From Candidatus Sulfotelmatobacter sp. (GTDB lineage Bacteria; Acidobacteriota; Terriglobia; Terriglobales; Acidobacteriaceae): a stretch of DNA of 9,091 nt. Location: positions 1 to 9,091 of the forward strand of contig JASHTD010000131.1 of NCBI GenBank assembly GCA_030040725.1. The letters run 5' to 3'. The notes beneath the pieces were generated by a model. That model worked only from the letters and a program-made list of their open reading frames with translations. It was not told where the DNA came from and did not search any database. The stretch's first letter is position 1. Each line of letters begins with the position of its first letter. Shown in pieces: positions 1 to 6,139 of the stretch. A program made the translations under genes and the position numbers.

Positions 1-834
1 GACCCGCACGAAGTAATTGCCTCACCCGACGGATCGACCGCCTATATCTCTAATTACGGCGGCGGCGCGTACAACACGCTCACGGAGGTTGATCTCGCCG
101 CAAAAACCGTTTTGCCCGTGATCGATCTCGGCGCTCTACGCGGCCCACACGGTTTGGCCTTTGCCGGAGGCAAGGTGTGGTTCACGGCTGAGGCGGCGAA
201 GGCGATTGGCAGCTACGATCCGGCGACGAAGAAGATCGATTGGATCATGGGCACCGGGCAAAACCGCACCCACATGATCTACGTGTTTCCCGATTTCCGT
301 CGCATCGTGACCACGAATGTGAGTTCCGGATCCGTCAGCTTCATCGAGAAGCGCGAGAACAACTCTTCAATGGGACCGCCAGGAGGTGACTGGATCGAAA
401 CCGTGATTCCTGTCGGCCACGGCTCGGAAGGCTTCGACGTTTCTTCAGACAAAAAAGAAATCTGGGTCGCGAATGCCGGCGACGGGACGGTATCGATTAT
501 CGACACGGCCAGCAAGACGGTAACTCAAACTCTCGCTGCCAACGTAAAGGGAGCCAATCGACTGAAATTTACTCCAGATGGCAAATTCGCCTTCATCAGC
601 AGCCTGAGCCAGCCGGATGTCACCATCCTTGACGCCGCCAGCCGCAAAGAAGTAAAGCGCGTGAAAGTCGGACACGGCGCCGCCGGAATCGAGATGCAGC
701 CGGACGGTTCACGCGCCTACGTCGCCTGCTCGCCCGATGGATACGTTGCGGTGATCGACTTGCATTCACTCGAAGTCACAGGACGCATCGACGCAGGCCA
801 GGGCCCGGATGGCCTCGCGTGGGTTGGCCATTAA
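1..834 (+). CDS. YncE/YVTN-type beta-propeller protein, 5'-truncated by window edge
   Basis: The frame is open from base 1 with no stop, so the gene begins before the window; 277 residues are visible, ending at TAA 832-834. The protein is built of repeated blades of about 40-45 residues. Typical units are SPDGSTAYISNYG near the start, KKEIWVANAGDGTVSIIDTA in the middle, and PDGKFAFISS and PDGSRAYVACSPDGYVAVID near the end. This pattern of PDG, then aromatic/V-x-N/S, then V-x-VID, is that of the YVTN/YncE seven-bladed propellers (COG3391 type). Such proteins are usually secreted or periplasmic, and many have no known substrate. A TTG at 112 could serve as a start, but the propeller pattern clearly continues upstream of it, so it is internal. 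The next gene lies 84 bases downstream on the same strand. Specific function cannot be told; fold assignment is confident. Confidence 0.85.
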   Translation, partial: DPHEVIASPDGSTAYISNYGGGAYNTLTEVDLAAKTVLPVIDLGALRGPHGLAFAGGKVWFTAEAAKAIGSYDPATKKIDWIMGTGQNRTHMIYVFPDFRRIVTTNVSSGSVSFIEKRENNSSMGPPGGDWIETVIPVGHGSEGFDVSSDKKEIWVANAGDGTVSIIDTASKTVTQTLAANVKGANRLKFTPDGKFAFISSLSQPDVTILDAASRKEVKRVKVGHGAAGIEMQPDGSRAYVACSPDGYVAVIDLHSLEVTGRIDAGQGPDGLAWVGH

Positions 835-918
835 TAAGTCAAACCCGGACGTTACGTCAGCAGTGCAAGCCGCGCTGACCGCCTCCGATTCGCAGCGCTC
901 GGGAGTAATATACTGCGC

Positions 919-2463
919 ATGACTCTAAGACACTCTGCTGTTGCACTCTTGCTATTCGTTCTTCCCGCATTCGCTCAGCATGGCGAGCCTGCTACTCCAC
1001 CAGCGGACGCCGGCACAACTTCCGCCGCAGCAAAACCTGCCGAACCGATAAAGAATCCGCTCCCTGAGGACAAATCAGTGCCGCAGACCATCACGGTCAA
1101 CGGCAAGACGATTCACTATACGGCGACCGTGGGCACGATCGCGCTCAAAACCAGAGACGAGAAAACCAACGGCGTCGTGATGTATACGGCATTCACGCTG
1201 GACGAAGGGAAAGGCGAGGCAAAAAGCGACAGCAAGGGAGGTAGTACGCACAGGCCGGTCACTTTTGCGCTGAACGGCGGGCCGGGAGCTTCGTCCGTCT
1301 ATCTGGACCTGGGTGCGATCGGGCCAAAGCATGTTGTATTCGGGAACGATGGTGATTCTCCCTCCGACCCGGCGACGCTGATCGACAATCCCGGAACATG
1401 GCTCGACTTTACTGATCTGGTTTTTATCGACCCGATCGGCACGGGATTCTCGCGGTCTCTGGTGGATGAGAAGGAGACCAAAAAACTTTTCTATGCGCCG
1501 ACGCCAGATATCGAGTATCTGTCTCTGGTGATCTACAAGTGGCTCGTGCAGCATGATCGCCTGCTCGACAAGAAGTATCTGGTTGGCGAGAGCTATGGCG
1601 GGTATCGCGTGCCCAGGATGGCGCACTATCTGCAAACAAGGCTGGGCGTGGCGATGAATGGGTTGGTACTCGTGAGTCCGTATCTGAACCCGGAGAAAGG
1701 TGATCCCATCCTATCGCCCATTCCATGGATGATTGACCTGCCATCCATTACGGCGTCGCATCTGGAATCCGAAGGCAAGCTGACTGACTCCGCGATGCAG
1801 CAGGTAATTGCATACACGCGAGGGGACTACTCCCAGGCGCTGCTGAAGGGGCGCACCGACCCGGCCGCCACTGACGCGATGATCCAACACGTGACCGAAA
1901 TGACGGGGCTGGATCCGAAGTTCGTCAAATTTTCCGGAGGCCGGCTGGACATTCGAGCGTATCTTCGCGAGGTCCACCGCACACAGGGTCTGATCGGCAG
2001 CATCTATGACTCGAACGTGACTGCGCCTGATCCTTTCCCTTACGCGCCGACGCAGGAGACCAGTGACCCCCTGCTGGAGAGCGTTGTCGCGCCCACCACT
2101 ACGGCCATGGTGGACTTCATCACGCGCACGGTCGGATGGAAAACCGATGCGCGCTATGAGGCACTATCGTATGAGGTGAATGAACAATGGGACCGCAATG
2201 ACGATCTCCGCAAGGGTGCGGCGACAGACCTGCGCGAGGCTGTGGCTGCCGACCCCAAGATGCGGGTGCTGATCGTGCATGGATGGAACGACCTTTCTTG
2301 CCCCTTCATGGGATCGGTGTTGACGGTCGATCAGATGCCGATCATGGGCGATGCCAGCCGCGTGCAGGTGCACGAATTCCCCGGTGGGCACATGTTTTAT
2401 ACGCGTCCGGTAAATCAGGACCCGCTGCACAAGTTGGCCGAAACGATGGTGAATACGCATTGA
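919..2463 (+). CDS. Secreted S10-family serine carboxypeptidase
   Basis: A 514-aa exported peptidase of the S10 (serine carboxypeptidase) alpha/beta-hydrolase family, which removes C-terminal residues from peptides. Residues 1-19 form a signal peptide (hydrophobic ALLLFVLP, likely cut after AFA), followed by an Ala/Pro/Lys-rich linker to about residue 50. NGGPGASS at 119-126 is the S10 oxyanion-hole motif. The catalytic Ser225 lies in GESYGGYR, Asp458 in HGWNDLSCP and His491 in PGGHMF, so the triad is complete and in the usual order. Length is normal for bacterial S10 members. The ATG at 919 is chosen because the signal peptide begins there. GGGAG at 901-905 is 13 bases away, long for a ribosome site, and TAATAT at 906-911 sits 7 bases before the ATG, so a leaderless message is possible. 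Gram-negative bacteria with S10 enzymes are mostly soil heterotrophs; a scavenging role is inference. No functional link to the neighbours is visible. Confidence 0.93.
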   Translation: MTLRHSAVALLLFVLPAFAQHGEPATPPADAGTTSAAAKPAEPIKNPLPEDKSVPQTITVNGKTIHYTATVGTIALKTRDEKTNGVVMYTAFTLDEGKGEAKSDSKGGSTHRPVTFALNGGPGASSVYLDLGAIGPKHVVFGNDGDSPSDPATLIDNPGTWLDFTDLVFIDPIGTGFSRSLVDEKETKKLFYAPTPDIEYLSLVIYKWLVQHDRLLDKKYLVGESYGGYRVPRMAHYLQTRLGVAMNGLVLVSPYLNPEKGDPILSPIPWMIDLPSITASHLESEGKLTDSAMQQVIAYTRGDYSQALLKGRTDPAATDAMIQHVTEMTGLDPKFVKFSGGRLDIRAYLREVHRTQGLIGSIYDSNVTAPDPFPYAPTQETSDPLLESVVAPTTTAMVDFITRTVGWKTDARYEALSYEVNEQWDRNDDLRKGAATDLREAVAADPKMRVLIVHGWNDLSCPFMGSVLTVDQMPIMGDASRVQVHEFPGGHMFYTRPVNQDPLHKLAETMVNTH

Positions 2464-2794
2464 GACGGCATGCGACCAAGGGTCGGGAGCTAATATCTCC
2501 TGACCTGACAACAGAGGCAAAGAACGAACGATCGATAAGCTGCGGTCGACGGGGAGATAGCTTCCTTGGGAGTCCTTTAGGCATCAATGACTGGTTGTTA
2601 ACGGGCGTTTTCTCCCAAGATCCCTCCCGGGCCTTTTCAAGAACGCCAGCCGCCTCTAACGGAGCGCCTCTTAATCTGTTAGAATTGACACTTAGGTAAC
2701 CTTCCGTCCCTCCGAATGTAACCTTTTATTAACCACCTTCCCTTATCATGGAACTGGAAAGAAAACGCCATTCATTCAGGCTAGAGGAACCGTT
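2464..2794. other. 331-base intergenic region before the DUF2934 gene
   Basis: No credible gene is seen. The stretch carries an 8-base inverted repeat (CTTGGGAG 2565-2572 and CTCCCAAG 2612-2619) with a 39-base gap, too far apart for a normal terminator. It also has a consensus -35-like TTGACA at 2685-2690 without a -10 at proper spacing, and two direct copies of GTAACCTT (2696-2703 and 2718-2725) 22 bases apart, i.e. two helical turns. TATCAT at 2744-2749 resembles a -10 but lacks a good -35. From about 2690 the DNA turns noticeably AT-richer, as expected of a promoter region for the downstream gene. No T-tract terminator for the peptidase gene is evident. Confidence 0.5.
2783..2788 (+). promoter_or_regulatory. 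Ribosome binding site AGAGGA deciding the TTG start at 2795
   Basis: AGAGGA lies 6 bases before TTG 2795, which is ideal spacing. There is no ATG in this frame until 2834, and that ATG has no Shine-Dalgarno sequence. The site therefore supports a TTG start for the DUF2934 gene. Confidence 0.65.
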
Positions 2795-3010
2795 TTGGAT
2801 CACGATATACGCAGACAAAAGCAGCAAGCTTTAATGACCGAATTGATCGAAAGGAAGATTCGCCTGCACGCGCAGCATCTGTATGAGAAGCGCGGCCAGG
2901 CTGATGGCTCAGCCCTGCAGGATTGGGTCGAAGCCGAGTCGCAAGTGCTGGGAAACAGCATCCTGGCGCCACTCTACCGCAAAACCCGCACCGAGGCTGA
3001 CGCGGGTTAA
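2795..3010 (+). CDS. DUF2934 family small protein
   Basis: A 71-aa soluble, charged protein. Residues about 22-53 match the DUF2934 pattern: an alpha-helix followed by A-x-x-L/I-Y/W-E-x-R-G-x-x-D-G, then D-W-x-x-AE. Visible here are HLYEKRG (28-34), ADG (36-38) and QDWVEAES (42-49) with Trp44. DUF2934 proteins are short, have no known function, and occur mainly in soil bacteria such as acidobacteria and rhizobia. The start is TTG 2795, supported by AGAGGA six bases upstream; an internal ATG at 2834 (residue 14) would still leave the domain whole. The C-terminal tail is basic. The gene stands alone, preceded by a 331-base gap, and converges on the DHS-like gene. No function can be inferred. 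Confidence 0.8.
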   Translation: MDHDIRRQKQQALMTELIERKIRLHAQHLYEKRGQADGSALQDWVEAESQVLGNSILAPLYRKTRTEADAG

Positions 3011-3058
3011 GGCGTGCAATCGAATTAGCCAATCGCGGCGCCGATGCTTATCAGGGCG

Positions 3059-3083
3059 AGTCTTCAGAGCCTGCTCTGAGACT
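3059..3083. terminator. Candidate hairpin between convergent genes
   Basis: AGTCT-T-CAGAGC (3059-3070) pairs with GCTCTGAGACT (3073-3083), giving 11 pairs with one bulged T and a nominal two-base loop (four bases if the top pair opens). It lies in the 130-base space between the stops of the DUF2934 gene (+) and the DHS-like gene (-), where a bidirectional terminator would be expected. Neither side has a T-run, so classical Rho-independent termination is unproven. Confidence 0.35.
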
Positions 3084-3140
3084 AGTCGAAGGACATGCCG
3101 CAAGTTCCACAGCACAATTTGCGCCTTCAGGCGAAGGAGT

Positions 3141-4292
3141 TTATTTCCGGGCCGCAACCGTTTTCGTCTTACTCGCCTTGCTTCCCTTCTTATCCAGCCG
3201 CTCGAAAACCGCGGCCACGATCAGCGGCAAGCCAATGGTGGCATCGACGAAAACTTCTCCGAATTTTCCGCCCTCGGCCGGAGGCACGAACTTGCCCCAC
3301 GAAACCGCCTCGCTGTAGGGGCTGCCCGATAATCCTCCCCAATAGACGGGCTCCGGACAAATGCGCAGGCCGTAGTGATAGCGCTTTAAAGGAATATTTT
3401 CACCCAGCCGCCGATGCCTCAATTCGCAGAATGGTCCAAACTGCTGCGACCAGTTTCGCGGCACTCCTCCGCCAATCGTGATGATGCCGAGCTTTTTCTG
3501 CCGCAGCAGTGTTGCGGCGAAATGCTCCAGATCTTCAAAGGGATCGAAGCGGATTTTGTACCTGCCGGTCGATTCACGAAGCCGATTGTTCAATGCCGTG
3601 TCGAGCCCCAACTCGGAATCGGTGAATGCGGGCACAAATACCGGCACGCCCATGTCATGCGCCGACTTCAGAATCCCCCGCTGGTCCCGCGCATGCTTTG
3701 CCAGATACGCCCCGATCGCATGATTCAGCTTGTAGGAGCACATGGTCTCGTTGTGGTCCCATCCCTCGAGCACGGCGGACATTACTTCTTCCACGTCGTC
3801 CAGGTTCTGCTCCGGCTCGAGCGTGTCATAAACGCGGTTATAGCCCTGCTCGTAAAGCTCTTCGTCGGAAACTTCCGGATTGGCACGGAAATGCGCTCGT
3901 CCTGTCGCCTCAACCAATCCATGGGCCATCAGTGCGCCGGTTGAAACTACTGCGTTGACGATGCCGCGATCGATCATGTCGGTAATGATCAGGCCCTGTT
4001 TTGCCACGGTCATCGCGCCCGAAAGCGTCATCACGACAAAACATTCTTCGTCGCGCGCCATCGCCTCAAGGACATCGGCGGCCTCACCTAGCTGCCGGCC
4101 GGTGAACGCTGTTTTCGACATCGCGCGCACCATGTCGTCGATCGACTTCACCTTGCCCAGATCAAGCGGATCGAGCGGAATCAGCCGGTCTTCGATCGGA
4201 TTATGCAGATGCCGTTCTACGCCCTCGCCGGCGTGGGCGGGACGATCATGTCCTTTTCCTGCATGCGAGCTGTCATGGTTCCCGTGTTTCAA
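3141..4292 (-). CDS. Deoxyhypusine synthase-like aminobutyltransferase (probable polyamine enzyme)
   Basis: A 383-aa cytosolic, NAD-dependent enzyme of the deoxyhypusine synthase (DHS) family. DHS oxidises spermidine, holds the aminobutyl group on a lysine as an imine, and passes it to an acceptor. The Rossmann-like core is visible: LSGAMTVAKQGL, then VVSTGALMAHGLVEA, then VPVFVPAFTDSELG, then IITIGGGVPRN, and finally SEAVSWGK with the imine-forming Lys334 plus Trp332 and Glu328. Bacteria lack eIF5A, so the acceptor is probably a polyamine; plant homospermidine synthase arose from DHS in the same way. The neighbour aguB and nearby aguA make putrescine, supporting homospermidine or a similar product (inference). 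The start chosen is TTG 4292 because GGAGGT lies 6 bases upstream. The frame stays open to ATG 4322 and ATG 4379, neither with a clear ribosome site, so an extension of up to 29 residues is possible. The first 30 residues are His-rich. Family assignment is firm; the exact reaction is not. Confidence 0.88.
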   Translation of the reverse strand: MKHGNHDSSHAGKGHDRPAHAGEGVERHLHNPIEDRLIPLDPLDLGKVKSIDDMVRAMSKTAFTGRQLGEAADVLEAMARDEECFVVMTLSGAMTVAKQGLIITDMIDRGIVNAVVSTGALMAHGLVEATGRAHFRANPEVSDEELYEQGYNRVYDTLEPEQNLDDVEEVMSAVLEGWDHNETMCSYKLNHAIGAYLAKHARDQRGILKSAHDMGVPVFVPAFTDSELGLDTALNNRLRESTGRYKIRFDPFEDLEHFAATLLRQKKLGIITIGGGVPRNWSQQFGPFCELRHRRLGENIPLKRYHYGLRICPEPVYWGGLSGSPYSEAVSWGKFVPPAEGGKFGEVFVDATIGLPLIVAAVFERLDKKGSKASKTKTVAARK

Positions 4293-4298
4293 GCTTCC

Positions 4299-4304
4299 AC
4301 CTCC
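4299..4304 (-). promoter_or_regulatory. Ribosome binding site GGAGGT for the DHS-like gene
   Basis: On the minus strand GGAGGT stands 6 bases before TTG 4292. It could be chance within a longer reading frame, since it would encode Gly-Gly there, but neither ATG further upstream (4322, 4379) has a comparable site. Confidence 0.5.
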
Positions 4305-4390
4305 GGGCATAAAGCCCGTCATTTTTCTTTGATGATTGCGTCGCGCGACAACGGGAGCCGGACAAGTTGACGGCTGCATTCGTTTCGCTC

Positions 4391-4399
4391 TGCTATTCT
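4391..4399 (+). promoter_or_regulatory. Candidate extended -10 promoter for aguB
   Basis: TGC-TATTCT has the TG of an extended -10 and four of six hexamer matches. TTGACG at 4367-4372 is a good -35 sequence, but its 21-base spacer is too long, so the extended -10 would have to carry the promoter. Predicted start near 4406 leaves a leader of about 33 bases before TTG 4439. It also means an upstream in-frame TTG at 4367 would not be in the message. Confidence 0.45.
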
Positions 4400-4423
4400 A
4401 TCGTCTTTGAGCGAGACTGTTCA
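4395..4423 (-). promoter_or_regulatory. Candidate sigma70-type promoter for the DHS-like gene
   Basis: Reading the minus strand, TGAACA (4423-4418, four of six consensus bases) is followed by a 17-base spacer and TAGAAT (4400-4395, five of six). Predicted transcription start is near 4388, giving a leader of about 95 bases to TTG 4292. The -10 overlaps the plus-strand -10 of aguB. Confidence 0.5.
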
Positions 4424-4424
4424 C

Positions 4425-4430
4425 AAGGAG
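4425..4430 (+). promoter_or_regulatory. Ribosome binding site AAGGAG deciding the aguB start
   Basis: AAGGAG, a strong Shine-Dalgarno core, ends 8 bases before TTG 4439. That TTG is exactly where the nitrilase-fold sequence begins, so it fixes the start against the in-frame TTG at 4367. Confidence 0.8.
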
Positions 4431-4438
4431 CGCGTCGC

Positions 4439-5353
4439 TTGGCCCCTGAAAAATTTCGCGTGGCGCTGGTGCAGATGTCCTGCGGGCCGGAGCCGGAACA
4501 AAATCTTCTCAAAGCGCTCGACCGCGTCGCCGAAGCCGCGGGGCGGGGCGCGAAGGTCGTTTGCCTGCCCGAATTATTTCAAACGCAATATTTTTGCCAG
4601 CGCGAAGATCACTCGCTTTTCGATTTAGCGGAACCGATTCCCGGACCAGCCAGCGAGAAACTGGCGGCGTGTGCGCGGCAACACGGAGTGGTGTTGATCG
4701 CCTCGCTCTTCGAGAAGCGTGCGCCGGGCATTTATCACAACACGGCCGCAGTCTTCGATTCCGATGGCTCTTTGCGCGGCCTCTACCGCAAGATGCATAT
4801 TCCCGACGATCCGCTCTATTACGAAAAATTCTATTTCACCCCCGGCGATCTTGGATTTTGTGCGCTCGATACCAGCGTCGGATGCATTGGAACCCTCGTC
4901 TGCTGGGACCAATGGTTCCCCGAGGGCGCCCGGCTCACTGCGTTGCAGGGTGCGTCGATTCTTTTCTATCCGACGGCGATTGGCTGGCACCCGGCGGAGA
5001 AAGCCGAGTTTGGCGTGGCGCAGCACGATGCGTGGCGTACGATTCAGCGCGCACACGCCATCGCCAATGGAGTCTATGTTGCGGTCGTGAATCGCGTGGG
5101 TTTTGAAACCGGCAACGTGCGCGGCAAGTCGAGCCCCGGACAGGGACTCGAATTCTGGGGCGGTTCTTTTTTTTGTGATCCCTTCGGCCGCGTCATGGCC
5201 GAATCCTCGCACGACCGCGAAGAGATCCTGATGGGTGATGTCGATTTGAAAGCGCTGGAAGACATCCGCCGCAACTGGCCGTTTCTGCGCGATCGCAGGA
5301 TTGACGCTTACGCGCCGATTTCTAGCCGGCTGATTGACGGACGGCTTCCCTAG
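4439..5353 (+). CDS. aguB: N-carbamoylputrescine amidase
   Basis: A 304-aa enzyme of the nitrilase (carbon-nitrogen hydrolase) superfamily. It hydrolyses N-carbamoylputrescine to putrescine, CO2 and ammonia, the second step of the agmatine deiminase route. The Glu-Lys-Cys triad is complete: Glu45 in CLPELFQTQYF, Lys118 in YRKMHIPDDP, Cys155 in VCWDQWFPE. The last motif, with FYPTAIGWHP, the AHAIAN segment and the C-terminal WPFLRDRRIDAY, follows the plant/bacterial AguB subgroup closely rather than general nitrilases. The start is TTG 4439 with AAGGAG 8 bases upstream; an in-frame TTG at 4367 would add 24 residues foreign to the family and lies before the predicted promoter. It is divergent from the DHS-like gene, with a probable shared promoter region, while aguA lies 1.5 kb downstream on the same strand. 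Its stop overlaps that of the convergent DUF6629 gene by four bases. The product putrescine is the likely feedstock of the DHS-like enzyme. Confidence 0.95.
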   Translation: MAPEKFRVALVQMSCGPEPEQNLLKALDRVAEAAGRGAKVVCLPELFQTQYFCQREDHSLFDLAEPIPGPASEKLAACARQHGVVLIASLFEKRAPGIYHNTAAVFDSDGSLRGLYRKMHIPDDPLYYEKFYFTPGDLGFCALDTSVGCIGTLVCWDQWFPEGARLTALQGASILFYPTAIGWHPAEKAEFGVAQHDAWRTIQRAHAIANGVYVAVVNRVGFETGNVRGKSSPGQGLEFWGGSFFCDPFGRVMAESSHDREEILMGDVDLKALEDIRRNWPFLRDRRIDAYAPISSRLIDGRLP

Positions 5354-6003
5354 GCATACGCGAACGGCCGCTCGGCGTGGCTTTTCCAGAAGTAGCCGAG
5401 AATGATCACGCTTGCAACCGCGGCGTAGGCGCACCATAGCGAGGTGAACGCGTAGCGTTTGACCTCCATCACAACCAGCAGTATCGCCAGGTTGGCCGCG
5501 CCGAAGATTACCATCATCCTGATCCTCGAGAAAAAAAGCGAACCGCAAGTTGCAATCACATAGAGCACCGCGACCGCCGTGTTGTTGGTCGCTTGATTGA
5601 TGTACACGATGCTGTTCCCTCTGATATACAGCTCCAGCGGGAATGCCGTCAGCGCCCACAGAATATAGAGCGCCGTTCCTCCGCCGAGCACGAGGAACGG
5701 CAGCATTCTGCTGCGGCTCTGCGCGTTCGGCTCGAACAGAAGCACGCTGAGCGGCAGCAAAAACGGCAGGAGCCCTTGCGCATAAAGCATGAAGGCCGCG
5801 CCCATGTCGTGCGCCACCGCAGGCGAGAGAATCCCATCCAGGCCCAGCCAGACGAATCCCTCGGAGAACTGATGAATGGCAAATAGCAAGGGTAGCGATG
5901 CGAAGAGCAGTTCGCGCCGGTGCTTTACTTTAGTCAAGGTGACGACGCCGACGGCGCCCAGAACTCCGCTGCCTACAAAGTTTGCGGTGGCTGAGAAACA
6001 CAT
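5350..6003 (-). CDS. DUF6629-type multi-pass membrane protein
   Basis: A 217-aa integral membrane protein with about seven hydrophobic segments: near residues 8-25, 31-52, 66-92, 100-121, 144-159, 163-180 and 187-206. The N-terminal MCFSATANF and the following RRELLFASLPLLFAIHQFSE with GFVWL resemble what I recall of the DUF6629 family, whose function is unknown. The ATG 6003 start carries the conserved MCFSAT and has AAGGAAG about ten bases upstream; an imperfect hairpin overlaps that site. The gene is convergent with aguB, and the palindrome CTAG at 5350-5353 provides TAG for both. The unrecognised membrane gene 6140-6646 lies upstream in the same direction with a 136-base gap, so the two may share a message. 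A transport or sensing role in polyamine handling is possible from position only; nothing in the sequence shows it. Confidence 0.85.
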   Translation of the reverse strand: MCFSATANFVGSGVLGAVGVVTLTKVKHRRELLFASLPLLFAIHQFSEGFVWLGLDGILSPAVAHDMGAAFMLYAQGLLPFLLPLSVLLFEPNAQSRSRMLPFLVLGGGTALYILWALTAFPLELYIRGNSIVYINQATNNTAVAVLYVIATCGSLFFSRIRMMVIFGAANLAILLVVMEVKRYAFTSLWCAYAAVASVIILGYFWKSHAERPFAYA

Positions 6004-6139
6004 AGCTGGTCTTCTTCCTTTCGAGCCTCCCTCGCGGGCTGTCGAAAAAGGTTACTCCTATCGAAAGAGATTTAGAAACCGGCCAGTGAATTCTGAGTGC
6101 GCGAATTCTTAGTGAGTGAAATGACCTGATTTCGTCACA

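Noticed and set aside
1075..1635. Minus-strand frame of 186 codons inside the S10 gene
   Set aside because: Shadow of the peptidase gene, which has a complete catalytic triad; composition is Arg-rich with no domain.
2565..2619. CTTGGGAG / CTCCCAAG inverted repeat as terminator of the S10 gene
   Set aside because: A 39-base gap, only 8 pairs and no T-run; chance is more likely.
2283..2699. Plus-strand frame of 138 codons running out of the S10 gene into the gap
   Set aside because: Its first half is out of frame with the peptidase C-terminus and its second half shows no coding character or domain.
2748..2834. 28-codon upstream frame ending in TAATG overlapping an internal ATG of the DUF2934 gene, possible coupled leader peptide
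   Set aside because: No ribosome site before ATG 2748, a -10-like TATCAT overlaps its start, and TTG 2795 with AGAGGA explains the downstream start better.
3141..4292. Calling the DHS-family gene a true eIF5A-modifying deoxyhypusine synthase
   Set aside because: Bacteria have no eIF5A, and several of the eukaryotic substrate-binding residues seem to be replaced; polyamine context fits better.
4367..4438. Upstream TTG extension of aguB by 24 codons
   Set aside because: The segment is upstream of and across the predicted promoter, does not resemble the family, and TTG 4439 has a strong ribosome site at ideal spacing.
4625..5659. Long minus-strand frame of 344 codons opposite aguB and part of the DUF6629 gene
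   Set aside because: It lies opposite a gene with all its catalytic motifs, has an Arg/His/Gln-rich composition typical of shadow frames in GC-rich DNA, and matches no family.
6088..6109. Two GAATTCT copies 15 bases apart
   Set aside because: Short, contains a common palindrome, and nothing around it suggests function.
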